Positions 9,008-18,302 of a stretch of DNA of 49,337 nt are shown here, one piece after another. Source of the DNA: Magnetospirillum sp. UT-4. GTDB lineage: Bacteria; Pseudomonadota; Alphaproteobacteria; Rhodospirillales; Magnetospirillaceae. Made by a program: the position numbers and the translations under genes. The stretch is from contig NZ_LR746525.1 of NCBI RefSeq assembly GCF_902729435.1, positions 1-49,337 on the forward strand. Direction: 5' to 3'. The first letter of the stretch is position 1. Each line of letters starts with the position of its first letter. A model generated the notes under the pieces. That model made no database searches. It saw nothing but the letters and a program-made list of their open reading frames with translations, and had not been told where the DNA came from.

Positions 9008-9721
9008 TCACCCGCGCAACCGGTCAATCAGTCGCGAACGTGCCGCCGGCATCGCCACCCGGTGCGGCGCCAGCACATGACGGTCGAGGAAGTACCCGGT
9101 GAGCGCCAGGCCGTCCAGGATGTCGCCGCCGCTGCCCTCGCCACCCTCGACCAGGAAGGCTGGCAGCGGCAGCAGCCGGTCGCGGTAGGGTTCCGCCGCC
9201 GCCCGCGACACCGCGCGGCCGGTCTTGGGGCTGACATAACCGAGGTCGATGGTGGCGCCGGTGGCGGCGCAGGCGGTCAGGTCCAGGCCATAGCCGAGGT
9301 CGCGCAGCAGCGCCAGCTCCCAATGCACGTAGACGCTGGGCCAGGCCTCGCTCTTCATCGCCTCCAGCAGGGCGACCAGGGCGGCGAAGGCGGCCGGATG
9401 CGGCTCGCGCTCGGGCAGCACCGCCTCGCACAGGGCGCAGGCCGAGGCCACCGCCGCCAGCCGCCCGGCATGGTCGAGGATGCCGGCGGCGTGGGCCTGG
9501 GCCATCTCGACCCGGTAGCTGCCCAGCTGCTCGGCCAGGCGGCCCCGCCACCACGCCTTGACGTGGTTGCCGGGCTGCAGCACGCCGCGATTGGCCTTGC
9601 CGGATCCGCCGTGGACCAGGCCGGGATGGCGGCCGTGCGCGCGGGTCAGCAGGCTGGCCACCGCCCCGTTCTCGCCGTGGCGGCGGACGGCCAGGACGAT
9701 TCCTTCGTCCGCCCATTCCAC
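9008..9721 (-). CDS. recO: DNA repair protein RecO
   Basis: RecO acts with RecR to load RecA on SSB-coated single strands. The 237-residue protein begins with the OB-fold segment WADEGIVLAVRRHGENGAVA and has the family sequence GLVHGGSGKANRGVLQPGN. Two cysteines (TACAATGATIDLGYVSPKTG region) stand where many RecO proteins carry a zinc site, although the site looks incomplete. The start is a GTG at 9721 which shares its G with the TAG stop of the small gene upstream, so translation is coupled. Position after era is the usual alphaproteobacterial order. Confidence 0.93.
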   Translation of the reverse strand: MEWADEGIVLAVRRHGENGAVASLLTRAHGRHPGLVHGGSGKANRGVLQPGNHVKAWWRGRLAEQLGSYRVEMAQAHAAGILDHAGRLAAVASACALCEAVLPEREPHPAAFAALVALLEAMKSEAWPSVYVHWELALLRDLGYGLDLTACAATGATIDLGYVSPKTGRAVSRAAAEPYRDRLLPLPAFLVEGGEGSGGDILDGLALTGYFLDRHVLAPHRVAMPAARSRLIDRLRG

Positions 9722-9930
9722 TAGAGGAAGCTCCAGAACACCAGGATGATGCCCAGCGCCGCCAGGGCGATGCCGGTGCCGGCGATGCCCACCGCCCAGC
9801 GTTCGATGGGTGGCGTCACGTCGAAGGCCTGCTCGCCCAGCGCCCCCTTGCGCAGCCGGTGCTGCAGCACGGCGACCATCAGGATGGCGCCGACCCAGAT
9901 CAGGACCACTCCGATGTCGCGATGGTCCAT
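9721..9930 (-). CDS. Small two-helix membrane protein, unknown function
   Basis: A 69-residue protein between era and recO with two hydrophobic segments (about residues 7-22 and 46-68) separated by a basic/acidic loop containing RLRKGALGEQAFDVTPPIERW. It begins 10 bp after the era stop and its stop overlaps the recO start by one base, so it is clearly part of the rnc-era-recO transcription unit. I recognise no family. It may be a lineage-specific small membrane protein. Confidence 0.7.
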   Translation of the reverse strand: MDHRDIGVVLIWVGAILMVAVLQHRLRKGALGEQAFDVTPPIERWAVGIAGTGIALAALGIILVFWSFL

Positions 9931-9940
9931 GGCGGCTGTC

Positions 9941-10852
9941 CTAGGCGTCGAAGTTCAAGCCCATGTCGCTGAAATGCTGGCGCCGTTCGGCCCAGTCCTC
10001 CTTCACCTTGACGTGCAGGAACAGATGGACGCGGCGCTCCAGCAGCGCTTCCAGCTCTTCGCGGGCGGCGGCGCCGATGGCCTTGATGCGGCTGCCGCCC
10101 TTGCCCACCACGATGGCCTTCTGGCTGTCGCGCTGGATGTAGATGATCTGGTCGATGCGGGCGGAACCGTCCTCGCGTTCCTGCCATTGCTCGGTCTCGA
10201 CGGCAAGGGAATAGGGCAGTTCGTCATGCAACTGGATGAACGCCTTCTCGCGGGTGATCTCGGCCGCCAGCAGGCGCTGCGGCAGATCGGAGACCTCGTC
10301 CTCGGGAAACATCCAGGGGCCGGCCGGGACCCGCTGCGCGAACACCTGCGCCAGGTCGGCCAATCCGTCTCCGCTCAGGGCCGAGACCATGAAGACGTCG
10401 GTGAAGATGCCCTCGGCGGTGAGGTCGGCGGCCAGCTTGAGCAGCTTGTCCTTGCGCACCGCATCGACCTTGTTCAGCACCAGGATGGCTTCGCGTCCGG
10501 CCTGCTTCAGGCGGTCGAGAATGGCCTGGACGTCGTCGTCGCGGCCCTTCAGGGCATCGACCACCAGGCAGACCATCTCGGCATCGGCGGCGCCGTCCCA
10601 GGCCGCCGCCACCATGGCGCGGTCGAGCCGGCGCCTGGGCTGGAAGATGCCGGGGGTATCGACCAGGATGATCTGGGCCGGGCCGGCCATGACGATGCCG
10701 AGCACGCGGAAGCGCGTGGTCTGGACCTTGGGCGAGACGATGGACACCTTGGTCCCGACCAGGCCGTTGACCAGGGTCGACTTGCCGGCATTGGGGGCGC
10801 CGACGACGGCAACGTAGCCGCAGCGCTTGTCGCTATCCGCCACCCCGGTCAT
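9941..10852 (-). CDS. era: Ribosome-assembly GTPase Era
   Basis: Era binds the 3' end of 16S rRNA and checks 30S maturation. The 303-residue product contains the G-domain with G1 GAPNAGKST, G2 region QTTRFRVLGI, G3 DTPG and G4 NKVD, followed by a C-terminal KH domain (about 205-300) with the motif VVGKGGSRIKAIGAAAREEL. The ATG at 10852 overlaps the rnc stop by ATGA (10849-10852). An open frame continues upstream through rnc and is not used. The pairing rnc-era is nearly universal in proteobacteria. Confidence 0.96.
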   Translation of the reverse strand: MTGVADSDKRCGYVAVVGAPNAGKSTLVNGLVGTKVSIVSPKVQTTRFRVLGIVMAGPAQIILVDTPGIFQPRRRLDRAMVAAAWDGAADAEMVCLVVDALKGRDDDVQAILDRLKQAGREAILVLNKVDAVRKDKLLKLAADLTAEGIFTDVFMVSALSGDGLADLAQVFAQRVPAGPWMFPEDEVSDLPQRLLAAEITREKAFIQLHDELPYSLAVETEQWQEREDGSARIDQIIYIQRDSQKAIVVGKGGSRIKAIGAAAREELEALLERRVHLFLHVKVKEDWAERRQHFSDMGLNFDA

Positions 10853-11532
10853 GTCGTCACCCTCTCCAGCAACGCGGCTGCCGCCGCCTGTTCCGCCACC
10901 CGCTTGGACGGCCCGCTCCCGGTGGCGTCGCCCACCCCTTCCACGAACACCGAAACCAGGAACCTGGGTTCGTGGGGCGGTCCCTCGGTGCCCAAGGTGG
11001 TGTAGGCCGGCAGAGGCCGGCCCCGCCCCTGCGCCCATTCCTGCAACGCGGTCTTGGCGTCCTTGGGCGGCGAGGCGGCCTCTTCCATCAGCGGGGTCCA
11101 GGCGCGCCGCACCAGCAACGCCGCAGCGTCGAAGCCGCCATCGGCGAACAGGGCGCCGATCACCGCTTCGCAGGCATCGGCCAGCGTCCCCGGATTGGTC
11201 CGCCCGCCGGCCTCGTCCTCTCCCCTGGACAGGTCGAGATGGTCGCCGATGCCCAGGTCCTCGGCCACCCGCGCCAGAGTCTCGCGCCGCACCAGGGCGG
11301 CATGGCGACGCGCCAGCGCACCTTCGGGCTCGGACGGGAAGCGCAGGAACAGCATCTCGGCGACCGCCAGACCCAACACCCGGTCGCCCAGGAATTCCAG
11401 GCGCTCGTAAGGGGGGGCGCGACGCGGCGACCGGCCTTGCGCCAGCGAGGGATGGGCCAGCGCCTGCTCGAGCAGCTCCGGCCGGACGAAACGATGCCCC
11501 AGACGTTCGGCGAGGTCGCCGGCTCGCGCCAT
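10849..11532 (-). CDS. rnc: Ribonuclease III
   Basis: RNase III cleaves double-stranded RNA in rRNA and mRNA maturation. The 227-residue protein has the signature ERLEFLGDRVLGLAVAEML (Glu46 and Asp50 are the metal ligands), the second acidic pair in ADACEAVIGALF (Asp119, Glu122), and a C-terminal double-stranded RNA-binding domain ending SKRVAEQAAAAALLERV. It is directly downstream of lepB (4-bp gap) and translationally coupled to era. Length is normal. Confidence 0.95.
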   Translation of the reverse strand: MARAGDLAERLGHRFVRPELLEQALAHPSLAQGRSPRRAPPYERLEFLGDRVLGLAVAEMLFLRFPSEPEGALARRHAALVRRETLARVAEDLGIGDHLDLSRGEDEAGGRTNPGTLADACEAVIGALFADGGFDAAALLVRRAWTPLMEEAASPPKDAKTALQEWAQGRGRPLPAYTTLGTEGPPHEPRFLVSVFVEGVGDATGSGPSKRVAEQAAAAALLERVTT

Positions 11533-11535
11533 CGC

Positions 11536-12279
11536 TCAGTCGATCCCGTCGAAAAGGCGCCCGTAGCGGATGGCCCACGGCCACTTCCACGGCTCCCACA
11601 GGGCGGCGCTGCCGTCGCCCGAGAAGAAGATCACCTCGGCCCGGCCGACCAGGTTCTCGGCCGGGACGTATCCGACTTCGTCGAGGAAGCGGGAATCGGC
11701 GGAATTGTCGCGGTTGTCGCCCATCATGAAGTAGTGTCCCGGCGGAACCACGTATTCCATGGTGTTGTCGGCGATGCCGTTGTCGCCGGCATATTCGATG
11801 ATGCGGTGCTTGCGCCCGCCGGGCAGGGTCTCGACGTATTGCGGCGCGCGCATGATGTTGCCCTCGCGGGTCAGCTCGACGAAATCCTCGATGCGGTCGC
11901 GCCTCACCGGCTCGCCGTTGATGTGCAGGACGCCGCCGACCACCTGGATGCGGTCGCCCGGCAGGCCGACCACGCGCTTGATGTAGTCGATCTTGTCCTC
12001 GGGCGGCTTCTTGAAGACGATGACGTCGCCGCGCTCCGGACTCTTCTCCAGCACCCGTTCGCCCGACGGACCCAGGCTGAACGGGGTGGAATGGCGCGAA
12101 TAGCCGTAGGCATACTTGGAAACGAACAGATAGTCGCCGATCAGCAGGGTCGGGATCATCGACCCGGACGGAATGTTGAACGGCTCGAACGCCACCGTGC
12201 GCACCACGCCGGCGATGAGCATGGCGTAGAGGACCGTCTTGATGGTTTCCCAGCTGCCGCCGGACTTTCTACTGGACAT
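11536..12279 (-). CDS. lepB: Signal peptidase I
   Basis: LepB removes signal peptides of exported proteins at the periplasmic face of the inner membrane. The 247-residue product has one N-terminal membrane helix (about 12-30), the nucleophile Ser40 in IPSGSMIPTLLIGD, and the general-base Lys101 in DYIKRVVGLPGD, followed by the family motif GDNRDNSADSR. It leads the lepB-rnc-era segment. The 94 bp upstream to acpS carries TTGATTCACAATAAATCAA, a palindrome of unknown meaning near its start codon. Confidence 0.95.
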   Translation of the reverse strand: MSSRKSGGSWETIKTVLYAMLIAGVVRTVAFEPFNIPSGSMIPTLLIGDYLFVSKYAYGYSRHSTPFSLGPSGERVLEKSPERGDVIVFKKPPEDKIDYIKRVVGLPGDRIQVVGGVLHINGEPVRRDRIEDFVELTREGNIMRAPQYVETLPGGRKHRIIEYAGDNGIADNTMEYVVPPGHYFMMGDNRDNSADSRFLDEVGYVPAENLVGRAEVIFFSGDGSAALWEPWKWPWAIRYGRLFDGID

Positions 12280-12373
12280 GAACGAAGTCGCCTAACTATT
12301 TGATTCACAATAAATCAACGCCACAATACCCGACCCTGGGTCGGGGCGAGCAAACCAGCCTGGGCGGCACCTG

Positions 12374-12790
12374 TCAAGCGCCACCCTGGCCGGGCAGGGC
12401 GGAAATCACCACCACCGCTTCGGCCAGCGGGTATTCGTCGGTCATGGTCAGGTCGATGCGGACCGTCATGCCCGGCGGCGTGATGGCAGCCAGCCGTTCG
12501 GCGGCGCCGCCGGTCAGATGCAGCGCCGGTTGGCCCGAGGCCAGGTTGACCACACCGATGTCCTTGAGGAACACCCCGTCGCGGAAGCCGGTGCCCAGCG
12601 CCTTGGCGCAAGCCTCCTTGGCGGCGAAGCGCTTGGCGTAGGTCGAGGCCCGCAGGGACTCCGCCCGCCGCTCGGCCTTGGCCCGCTCGCGATCGGTGAA
12701 CACCCGGTCAAGGAACCGCGGGCCGAACCGCTCCAGGGTCTTCTCGATGCGGCGGATGTCGCACAGGTCGTTGCCGAGCCCCAGGATCAC
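12374..12790 (-). CDS. acpS: Holo-[acyl-carrier-protein] synthase
   Basis: AcpS transfers 4'-phosphopantetheine from CoA to ACP. I start it at the GTG at 12790, giving a 138-residue product beginning [20 protein letters not shown], where the Asp of NDLCDI is a Mg ligand; the second motif [15 protein letters not shown] carries the metal-binding Glu. The start overlaps the pdxJ stop as GTGA (12787-12790). An open frame continues upstream through pdxJ but the start above fits the family's usual 120-140 residues. Confidence 0.93.
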   Translation of the reverse strand: MILGLGNDLCDIRRIEKTLERFGPRFLDRVFTDRERAKAERRAESLRASTYAKRFAAKEACAKALGTGFRDGVFLKDIGVVNLASGQPALHLTGGAAERLAAITPPGMTVRIDLTMTDEYPLAEAVVVISALPGQGGA

Positions 12791-13560
12791 GCCTCGGCCC
12801 CCTGGCCGGCGCCCTGGCGGGCCCCTCCTGGGCGGGATTCGTCCATCAGGGCGCGCATGCGGCGGATGGCGGCGTCGAAGCCGATGAAGATGGCTTCGCC
12901 GACCAGGAAATGGCCGATGTTCAGCTCGACGATGGTGGCGATGGCGGCGATGGGCTTGACGGTGTCGAAGGTCAGGCCGTGGCCGGCGTGGCACTCCAGC
13001 CCGATCGCCTCGGCATGGGCGGCCGCCGCCTGGATGCGGGCGAATTCGCGGTCGCGGGCTTCGCCCTCGTGGTCGCAATAGGCGCCGGTATGCAGTTCCA
13101 CCACCGGGGCGCCGATGGCCTTCGCCGCATCCAACTGGCGGGGGTCGGCCTCGATGAACATGGACACCCGCACCCCGGCCTCGACCAGGCGGCCGACGAT
13201 GGGGCGCAGCGCCTCCAGATTGCCGGCGACGTCCAGCCCGCCCTCGGTGGTCCGCTCCTCGCGCCGCTCCGGCACGATGCAGGCGGCGTGGGGGCGGTGG
13301 CGCAGCGCGATGGCCAGCATCTCCTCGGTGGCGGCCATCTCCAGGTTGAGCGGCAGCGGGATCTCGTTGGCCAGGCGCTCGATGTCGCGGTCGGCGATGT
13401 GGCGCCGGTCCTCGCGCAGATGGGCGGTGATGCCGTCGGCCCCGGCCGCCGCCGCCAGGTGGGCGGCGCGCACCGGGTCGGGATGGCGACCGCCGCGGGC
13501 GTTGCGGATGGTGGCGACGTGGTCGATGTTCACGCCGAGGCGGAGGGGGCGGAAGGTCAT
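12787..13560 (-). CDS. pdxJ: Pyridoxine 5'-phosphate synthase
   Basis: PdxJ condenses 3-amino-2-oxopropyl phosphate with deoxyxylulose 5-phosphate in the last step of vitamin B6 synthesis. The 257-residue product starts at the ATG at 13560 and shows the barrel motifs [50 protein letters not shown] and GHGLTFDTV. The C-terminal extension after LMDESR is Gly/Ala-rich and may be flexible. It sits 17 bp downstream of the rsh stop. pdxJ next to acpS is conserved in many proteobacteria. Confidence 0.95.
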   Translation of the reverse strand: MTFRPLRLGVNIDHVATIRNARGGRHPDPVRAAHLAAAAGADGITAHLREDRRHIADRDIERLANEIPLPLNLEMAATEEMLAIALRHRPHAACIVPERREERTTEGGLDVAGNLEALRPIVGRLVEAGVRVSMFIEADPRQLDAAKAIGAPVVELHTGAYCDHEGEARDREFARIQAAAAHAEAIGLECHAGHGLTFDTVKPIAAIATIVELNIGHFLVGEAIFIGFDAAIRRMRALMDESRPGGARQGAGQGAEA

Positions 13561-13577
13561 GGCGTGAGTCGTCCCGA

Positions 13578-15722
13578 TCAGTTGCGCGCGCGTTCGACCG
13601 AGTTGATGGAGGGCGTGGCCCTCAGCGCGGCGATGATGTTGGTCAGGTGCTTGACGTCGCGCACCTCGATGTCGATCAGCATCTCGAAGAACTCGGTGGT
13701 GCGGTTGGTGATCTTGAGGTTGGAGATGTTGCCGACGTTCTTGGCGATCACCGTGGTCACCGTCGACAGGGTGCCGGGCTCGTTGTTGACCACCAGGTCG
13801 ATGCGCCCGGTATGGGCCTTGCCCTCGGCCTCGTCCCACGAGATGTCGAGCCAGCGCTCGGGCGTCTCGGCGTATTGCTCCAGATTCTCGCAATCGATGG
13901 TGTGGACGGTCACCCCCTTGCCGGTGGTGACGATGCCGACGATGCGGTCACCCGGCAGCGGATGGCAGCAACCGGCGAAATGCACCGCCATGCCGGGGAT
14001 CAGCCCCTTGATGGGAATGGCACCGCCGGCCTGGTCCTTGCGCTCGGGCTTGGGCTTGCGGCCCAGCGGCACCACATTGTCGGCGCGCTGGGTCTTGAGT
14101 TCGGGGAAGACGGTGGACACCACCTCGCGGGCGGTCAGGGTCCCCTCGCCCACCTCGGCGATGAGGTCGTCGACGCTGGGCTGCTTGAAGATCTTCAGCA
14201 CGCCCTCCAGCGACTTCTCGGCGAAGTCGTAGCCTTCCTGGCGGAAGGCGCGGACCAGGATGGCGCGGCCGAGATCGACGTACTGGGCGCGCTGCTGGGT
14301 GCGGACGAAGCGGCGGATGCGGGCGCGGGCCTTGCCGGTGACGACGAAGCGTTCCCAGGTGGGGTTCGGCGTCTGCGCCCGCGAGGTGATGATCTCGACC
14401 TGGTCGCCGTTGCCCAGGCGCGAGCGCAGCGGCATGATGCGGCCGTTGATCTTGGCGCCGACGCAGGTGTCGCCGACCTCGGAATGAACGGCATAGGCGA
14501 AGTCCACCGGCGTCGCGCCGGACGGCAGGGCGATCAGATCGCCCTTGGGCGTGAAGCAGAACACCTGGTCCTGGAACATCTCGAGCTTGGTGTGCTCGAG
14601 GAATTCCTCGGGGTTGGAGGCATGTTCCAGGATGTCGAGGAGTTCGCGCAGCCAGCGGTACTGGCGGCCGTCGGTGAGGCGCCCGCCGCCCTGCTTGTAC
14701 TTCCAGTGGGCGGCGACGCCCAGTTCCGAGACCTCGTGCATCTCCTGGGTGCGGATCTGCACTTCGATGCGGTGGCGCTCGGGGCCGAACACCCCGGTAT
14801 GGAGCGAGCGGTAGCCGTTGGGCTTGGGCGTCGAGATGTAGTCCTTGAACCGGTTCGGCACCATGGGATAGCGGGAATGCACCACGCCCAGCGCTCGGTA
14901 GCAGTCCTCGACGCTGTCGACCACGACGCGGAAGGCCATGATGTCGGACAATTGCTCGAAACCGACATTGCGCCGCTGCATCTTCAGCCAGATCGAATAA
15001 GGCGTCTTCTCCCGGCCCGAGACGGTGGCGCTCACCCCCGCCTCTTCCAGCGTGCGCCGCAGTTCGTCGAGGATGCGCCCGATCAGGTCGCCGCCCTGCT
15101 CGCGCAGGAAATTGAGCCGGGCGATGATGGAGGCCCTGGCGTCACCGTGCAGTTCGGTGAAGGCCAGGTCCTCCAGTTCGATCTTCATCTCCTGCATGCC
15201 GATGCGTTCGGCCAGCGGAGCGTAGATCTCCATGGTTTCCAGGGCGATGCGGCGGCGCTTCTCGGGATTGCCGATGTAGTGCAGCGTGCGCATGTTGTGG
15301 ACGCGGTCGGCCAGCTTCACCAGCAGGACCCGGATGTCCTCGCTCATGGCCAGCACCAGCTTGCGCAGGTTCTCGGCCTGCTTGGCATGGTCCGACTGCA
15401 GCTCGATGCGCGACAGCTTGGTCACCCCGTCCACCAGCCGGCCGATCTCGGCCCCGAACAGGCGGTCGATGTCCTCCTGGGTGGCGGGGGTGTCCTCGAT
15501 GGTGTCGTGCAGCAGCGCGGTGATGATCGAGGCCGAATCCAGCCGGTAGCGGGTCAGGATGCCGGCGACTTCGATGGGATGGGAGAAATAGGGGTCGCCC
15601 GAGGCCCGCTTCTGGGAGCCGTGCATCTTCATGGCGAAGACGTAGGCGCGGTTGATGGCGTCCTCGTCCGCGGCCGGATCGTAGGACTTCACACGTTCGA
15701 CGAGTTCGAACTGGCGCATCAT
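13578..15722 (-). CDS. rsh: Bifunctional (p)ppGpp synthetase/hydrolase (RelA/SpoT homologue)
   Basis: The stringent-response enzyme that makes and degrades (p)ppGpp. The 714-residue protein has an N-terminal HD hydrolase domain with His72-Asp73 in [10 protein letters not shown], a synthetase domain with [13 protein letters not shown] and [13 protein letters not shown], a TGS domain (about 390-450), a conserved zinc-finger-like [13 protein letters not shown] segment and a C-terminal ACT domain. Both catalytic halves look intact, as expected for the single Rsh of alphaproteobacteria. ATG-ATG at 15722/15719 follows GGAGG. It lies between rpoZ and pdxJ. Confidence 0.95.
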   Translation of the reverse strand: MMRQFELVERVKSYDPAADEDAINRAYVFAMKMHGSQKRASGDPYFSHPIEVAGILTRYRLDSASIITALLHDTIEDTPATQEDIDRLFGAEIGRLVDGVTKLSRIELQSDHAKQAENLRKLVLAMSEDIRVLLVKLADRVHNMRTLHYIGNPEKRRRIALETMEIYAPLAERIGMQEMKIELEDLAFTELHGDARASIIARLNFLREQGGDLIGRILDELRRTLEEAGVSATVSGREKTPYSIWLKMQRRNVGFEQLSDIMAFRVVVDSVEDCYRALGVVHSRYPMVPNRFKDYISTPKPNGYRSLHTGVFGPERHRIEVQIRTQEMHEVSELGVAAHWKYKQGGGRLTDGRQYRWLRELLDILEHASNPEEFLEHTKLEMFQDQVFCFTPKGDLIALPSGATPVDFAYAVHSEVGDTCVGAKINGRIMPLRSRLGNGDQVEIITSRAQTPNPTWERFVVTGKARARIRRFVRTQQRAQYVDLGRAILVRAFRQEGYDFAEKSLEGVLKIFKQPSVDDLIAEVGEGTLTAREVVSTVFPELKTQRADNVVPLGRKPKPERKDQAGGAIPIKGLIPGMAVHFAGCCHPLPGDRIVGIVTTGKGVTVHTIDCENLEQYAETPERWLDISWDEAEGKAHTGRIDLVVNNEPGTLSTVTTVIAKNVGNISNLKITNRTTEFFEMLIDIEVRDVKHLTNIIAALRATPSINSVERARN

Positions 15723-15811
15723 GGCCGCGCCTCCTTGGCCACCGGCGCGGCCGGCGCTGAATGGGGCGGCATGTGCGAGGCGTTCGCCATCACCTGAAAG
15801 GCGTTCGCCAT
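15719..15811 (-). CDS. Possible 30-residue upstream ORF coupled to rsh
   Basis: Between rpoZ and rsh an ATG at 15811 opens a 30-codon frame (MANAFQVMANASHMPPHSAP then APVAKEARP) whose TGA overlaps the rsh start as ATGA. Its first part repeats MANA because GGCGTTCGCCATC occurs twice on the + strand, 21 bp apart. The ribosome site is weak. It may be a translated leader or chance. Confidence 0.3.
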   Translation of the reverse strand: MANAFQVMANASHMPPHSAPAAPVAKEARP

Positions 15812-15828
15812 CGCCGCCCCCGGCAACG

Positions 15829-16233
15829 TCACTCGATGTCGCCGTCCGGCAGGTCGCCGGCCATGGCGTCGGGATCGAAATCGACGCCGTCCTCGGACAC
15901 GGTGAGGCCGTCCTCGATCGCCTCCTCCTCCGTCGCCATGGTCTCGAAGCCGAGGTCGCGTTCGGGCATGAACGCCTCCATCTCGTCCTCTTCCGGCTCG
16001 TCCACTTCGACGTGCTTCTGCAGGCTCTGGACCAGCTCGTTGCGCAGGTGGTCGATGCCGACCGTCTCCTCGGCGATCTCGCGCAGCGCCACCACCGGGT
16101 TCTTGTCGTTGTCGCGCTCGACGGTCAGCCGGCCGCCGGACGAGATGTCGCGGGCGCGCTGGGCCGCCATCAGTACCAGCTCGAACCGGTTGGGAACCTT
16201 CAATACGCAATCTTCGACGGTAACGCGAGCCAT
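15829..16233 (-). CDS. rpoZ: RNA polymerase omega subunit
   Basis: Omega assists assembly of the beta-prime subunit and is one of the ppGpp contact points in proteobacteria. The 134-residue product starts at the ATG at 16233 (AGGA six bases upstream) with [20 protein letters not shown] followed by the core [11 protein letters not shown] and [12 protein letters not shown]. After residue ~75 there is a long acidic tail, typical of alphaproteobacterial omega. An open frame extends 37 codons further upstream but overlaps the promoter region. The order rpoZ-rsh is conserved. Confidence 0.94.
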   Translation of the reverse strand: MARVTVEDCVLKVPNRFELVLMAAQRARDISSGGRLTVERDNDKNPVVALREIAEETVGIDHLRNELVQSLQKHVEVDEPEEDEMEAFMPERDLGFETMATEEEAIEDGLTVSEDGVDFDPDAMAGDLPDGDIE

Positions 16234-16423
16234 GGAACGTCCTTTGCCAATACGCGACCAGGAAAAAGAGTCCAGCTTATATAGCGGCCACGGGGCCGAA
16301 CGCAAGCTTGCCGAAGCCCCGGCGCCCTTGCGGCAAACCGGCATAGGCCCTACCTTCAGGAGCGTTCGGCGGCCGCCTCGGCCGCATCATTCATTCAGTT
16401 CAAGTTCATAGATGGGAACCACC

Positions 16424-16987
16424 ATGCAATTTTACGACACTGAAAGAGTCGGCCTGTTCATCGACGGGTCCAACCTGTATGCGGCCGCCCGGGCGCTGGG
16501 CTTCGACATTGATTACAAGCGTCTGCTGCAGCTGTTCGCCGCCAAGGGACGGCTGGTTCGCGCGTTCTACTACACCGCCCTGATGGAGGATCAGGAATAC
16601 TCGCCGATCCGCCCGCTGGTCGACTGGCTCGATTACAACGGCTACACCATGGTCACCAAGCCGACCAAGGAGTTCACCGACGCCATGGGTCGGCGCAAGA
16701 TCAAGGGCAACATGGACATCGAGCTGGCCATCGACGTCATGGAGATGGCGCAGCATCTCGACCATGTGGTCCTGTTTTCCGGCGACGGCGACTTCCGCCG
16801 CCTGGTCGAGGCGGTGCAGCGCAAGGGCGTGCGGGTGTCGGTGGTGTCGACCATCCGCTCGCAGCCGCCCATGGTCGCCGACGAGTTGCGGCGCCAGTGC
16901 GATACCTTCATCGAGTTGCTTGATCTCGAACCTCTGATCGCCCGCGCGGTGCCCAACCGCGAGGACCGGGGGTTCGAGCCGCAGTGA
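16424..16987 (+). CDS. NYN domain (LabA/DUF88) protein
   Basis: A PIN-like NYN-domain protein, a fold common in predicted RNases. The product is 187 residues from the ATG at 16424 (preceded by GGGAA); an ATG at 16412 would add four residues. Acidic active-site candidates are in VGLFIDGSNLYAAARALGFD, KGNMDIELAIDVM and VVLFSGDGDFRRLVEAV, which match the Asp triad of NYN proteins. The Arg/Lys-rich segment AMGRRKIKGN precedes the second Asp. Its stop overlaps the GTG start of the next gene (GTGA, 16984-16987). Substrate is unknown. Confidence 0.88.
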   Translation: MQFYDTERVGLFIDGSNLYAAARALGFDIDYKRLLQLFAAKGRLVRAFYYTALMEDQEYSPIRPLVDWLDYNGYTMVTKPTKEFTDAMGRRKIKGNMDIELAIDVMEMAQHLDHVVLFSGDGDFRRLVEAVQRKGVRVSVVSTIRSQPPMVADELRRQCDTFIELLDLEPLIARAVPNREDRGFEPQ

Positions 16988-17640
16988 CGCCGCCGGTTCC
17001 CGACCGCGACTGCCCCCTGTGCCCGCGCCTGGCGGACATGCGGCGGGCCAGCCGTGCCGACCATCCCGACTGGTTCAACGCGCCGGTGCCCTCGTTCGGA
17101 TCGCTGGAGGCGCGCCTGCTGTGCGTCGGGCTGGCGCCCGGCCTCAGGGGCGCCAACCGCACCGGCCGGCCGTTCACCGGCGACTTTGCCGGTGACCTGC
17201 TCTACTCGACCCTGGCGGCCTTCGGCCTGGCCGAGGGACGCTACGGCGCCAGCGCCGAAGACGGCTTCCGCCTGGTCGATGTGCGAATCAGCAACGCGGT
17301 ACGCTGCGTGCCGCCCGGCAACAAGCCGCTGCCCGCCGAATTCACCGCGTGCCGGCCCTTTCTCGCCGCCGAGATCGCCGCCATGGCGAAGCTCAGGGGC
17401 GTGCTGGCCATCGGCCGCGACGCCCATCAGGCGGTGCTGTCCACCCTGGGCCTGCGCAAGTCCGCCTACCCGTTCGGCCACGGCCTGCTGCACCACCTGC
17501 CCGGCGGACTGGTCCTGGCCGACAGCTACCATTGCTCGCGCTACAACACCAATACCGGGCGCCTCACCGAGGCCATGTTCCACGCTGCCGTCGGCGGCCT
17601 GCTCGGTGCCGTGGGAACGCCCCACCCGCAGCCCTGGTAG
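16984..17640 (+). CDS. Uracil-DNA glycosylase, family 5 (UdgB-like)
   Basis: A 218-residue Fe-S uracil-DNA glycosylase of the family 4/5 group. It contains the motif-A segment GLAPGLRGANRTGRPFTGD, in which the usual catalytic acidic residue after GLAPG is absent, as in family 5 (TTUDGB) enzymes that use a different mechanism and act on U, hypoxanthine and others. Motif B is ADSYHCSRYNTNTGRLT. Candidate 4Fe-4S ligands are Cys10 and Cys13 (DCPLCPRL) plus the cysteines in NAVRCVPPG and FTACRPFL. GTG start at 16984 overlaps the upstream stop, so it is coupled to the NYN gene. Confidence 0.87.
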   Translation: MTPPVPDRDCPLCPRLADMRRASRADHPDWFNAPVPSFGSLEARLLCVGLAPGLRGANRTGRPFTGDFAGDLLYSTLAAFGLAEGRYGASAEDGFRLVDVRISNAVRCVPPGNKPLPAEFTACRPFLAAEIAAMAKLRGVLAIGRDAHQAVLSTLGLRKSAYPFGHGLLHHLPGGLVLADSYHCSRYNTNTGRLTEAMFHAAVGGLLGAVGTPHPQPW

Positions 17641-17812
17641 CTGCACTGCACAATAACCCCCGGATTTTGTTTGAGAATTCGTGTTATTTTTGTTACCGTA
17701 CCACCTTCGTCAGGGGGGCGGCCCGGGGGGTTAACCCGATCTTGGCAGGCGATTGGCAGTGTAGGCCCCGGCGAAGGCTGAGCAGCGCCGGATTCGTGGA
17801 AGGGCGGAGACG

Positions 17813-18229
17813 ATGAGTCAGTTGGAGTGGAGTGACGAGTTCAAGCTTGGCCTGCCGGCCATCGATGCCGACCACCGGGACCTGTTGGAGCTGTGCAACG
17901 AGTTCCTGGCCGCGGCCCAGACCGGAAGCGCCATCTCCCAGTTGGCTGCCATCCTCGACCGCCTGGTGTTGCGCACCCGCGCCCACTTCGTCGCCGAGGA
18001 GCGCCTGCTCGACCGCCACGGCTATCCCGGCCTGGCCATGCACAAGGCCGAGCATGACCGTCTGCTGGCCCAGGCCGACAACCTGAAGGTGCGCTTCTCC
18101 GATCCGGCCGAGGGTCAGGACACCCACCGCTTGACCGGCGAGGCCGCCGACTTCCTGCGCTTCTGGCTGTTCGACCACATCCGCACCAACGACCGCCCCT
18201 ACCAGCCCTTCATCCGGCGCCTGGTATAG
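17813..18229 (+). CDS. Bacteriohemerythrin
   Basis: An O2-binding di-iron protein of 138 residues made of a four-helix bundle. The complete ligand set is visible: His21 (DADHRD), His58 and Glu62 (RAHFVAEERLL), His77 and His81 (MHKAEHD), His122 and Asp127 (FDHIRTND). It has no signal peptide and stands alone, so it is likely a cytoplasmic O2 carrier or scavenger. The 172-bp upstream region is AT-rich (TTTGAGAATTCGTGTTATTT) and probably holds its own promoter. Such proteins are common in microaerophilic Rhodospirillales. Confidence 0.93.
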   Translation: MSQLEWSDEFKLGLPAIDADHRDLLELCNEFLAAAQTGSAISQLAAILDRLVLRTRAHFVAEERLLDRHGYPGLAMHKAEHDRLLAQADNLKVRFSDPAEGQDTHRLTGEAADFLRFWLFDHIRTNDRPYQPFIRRLV

Positions 18230-18302
18230 ACCCGGAAGCGGGGCTGGCGCCAAGGCACCGGACCATCCACATCCACCCAGTCACAGGGATGGAGAGGATG
18301 CC

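Noticed and set aside
9941-11599. A single 552-codon - strand frame as a fused RNase III-Era protein
   Set aside because: The rnc gene is in a different frame with its own stop; era begins at 10852 with normal length, so the upstream part is a shadow.
12300-12318. TTGATTCACAATAAATCAA upstream of lepB as an FNR box
   Set aside because: The half-sites are separated by nine bases (TTGAT-N9-ATCAA) rather than four, so it does not fit FNR/CRP spacing.
13647-15797. A 716-codon + strand frame antisense to rsh
   Set aside because: Antisense shadow of a gene with complete Rsh domains.
17751-17768. TTGGCAGGCGATTGGCA before the hemerythrin gene as a sigma-54 promoter
   Set aside because: The -12 GC element is missing and the spacing is one base short.
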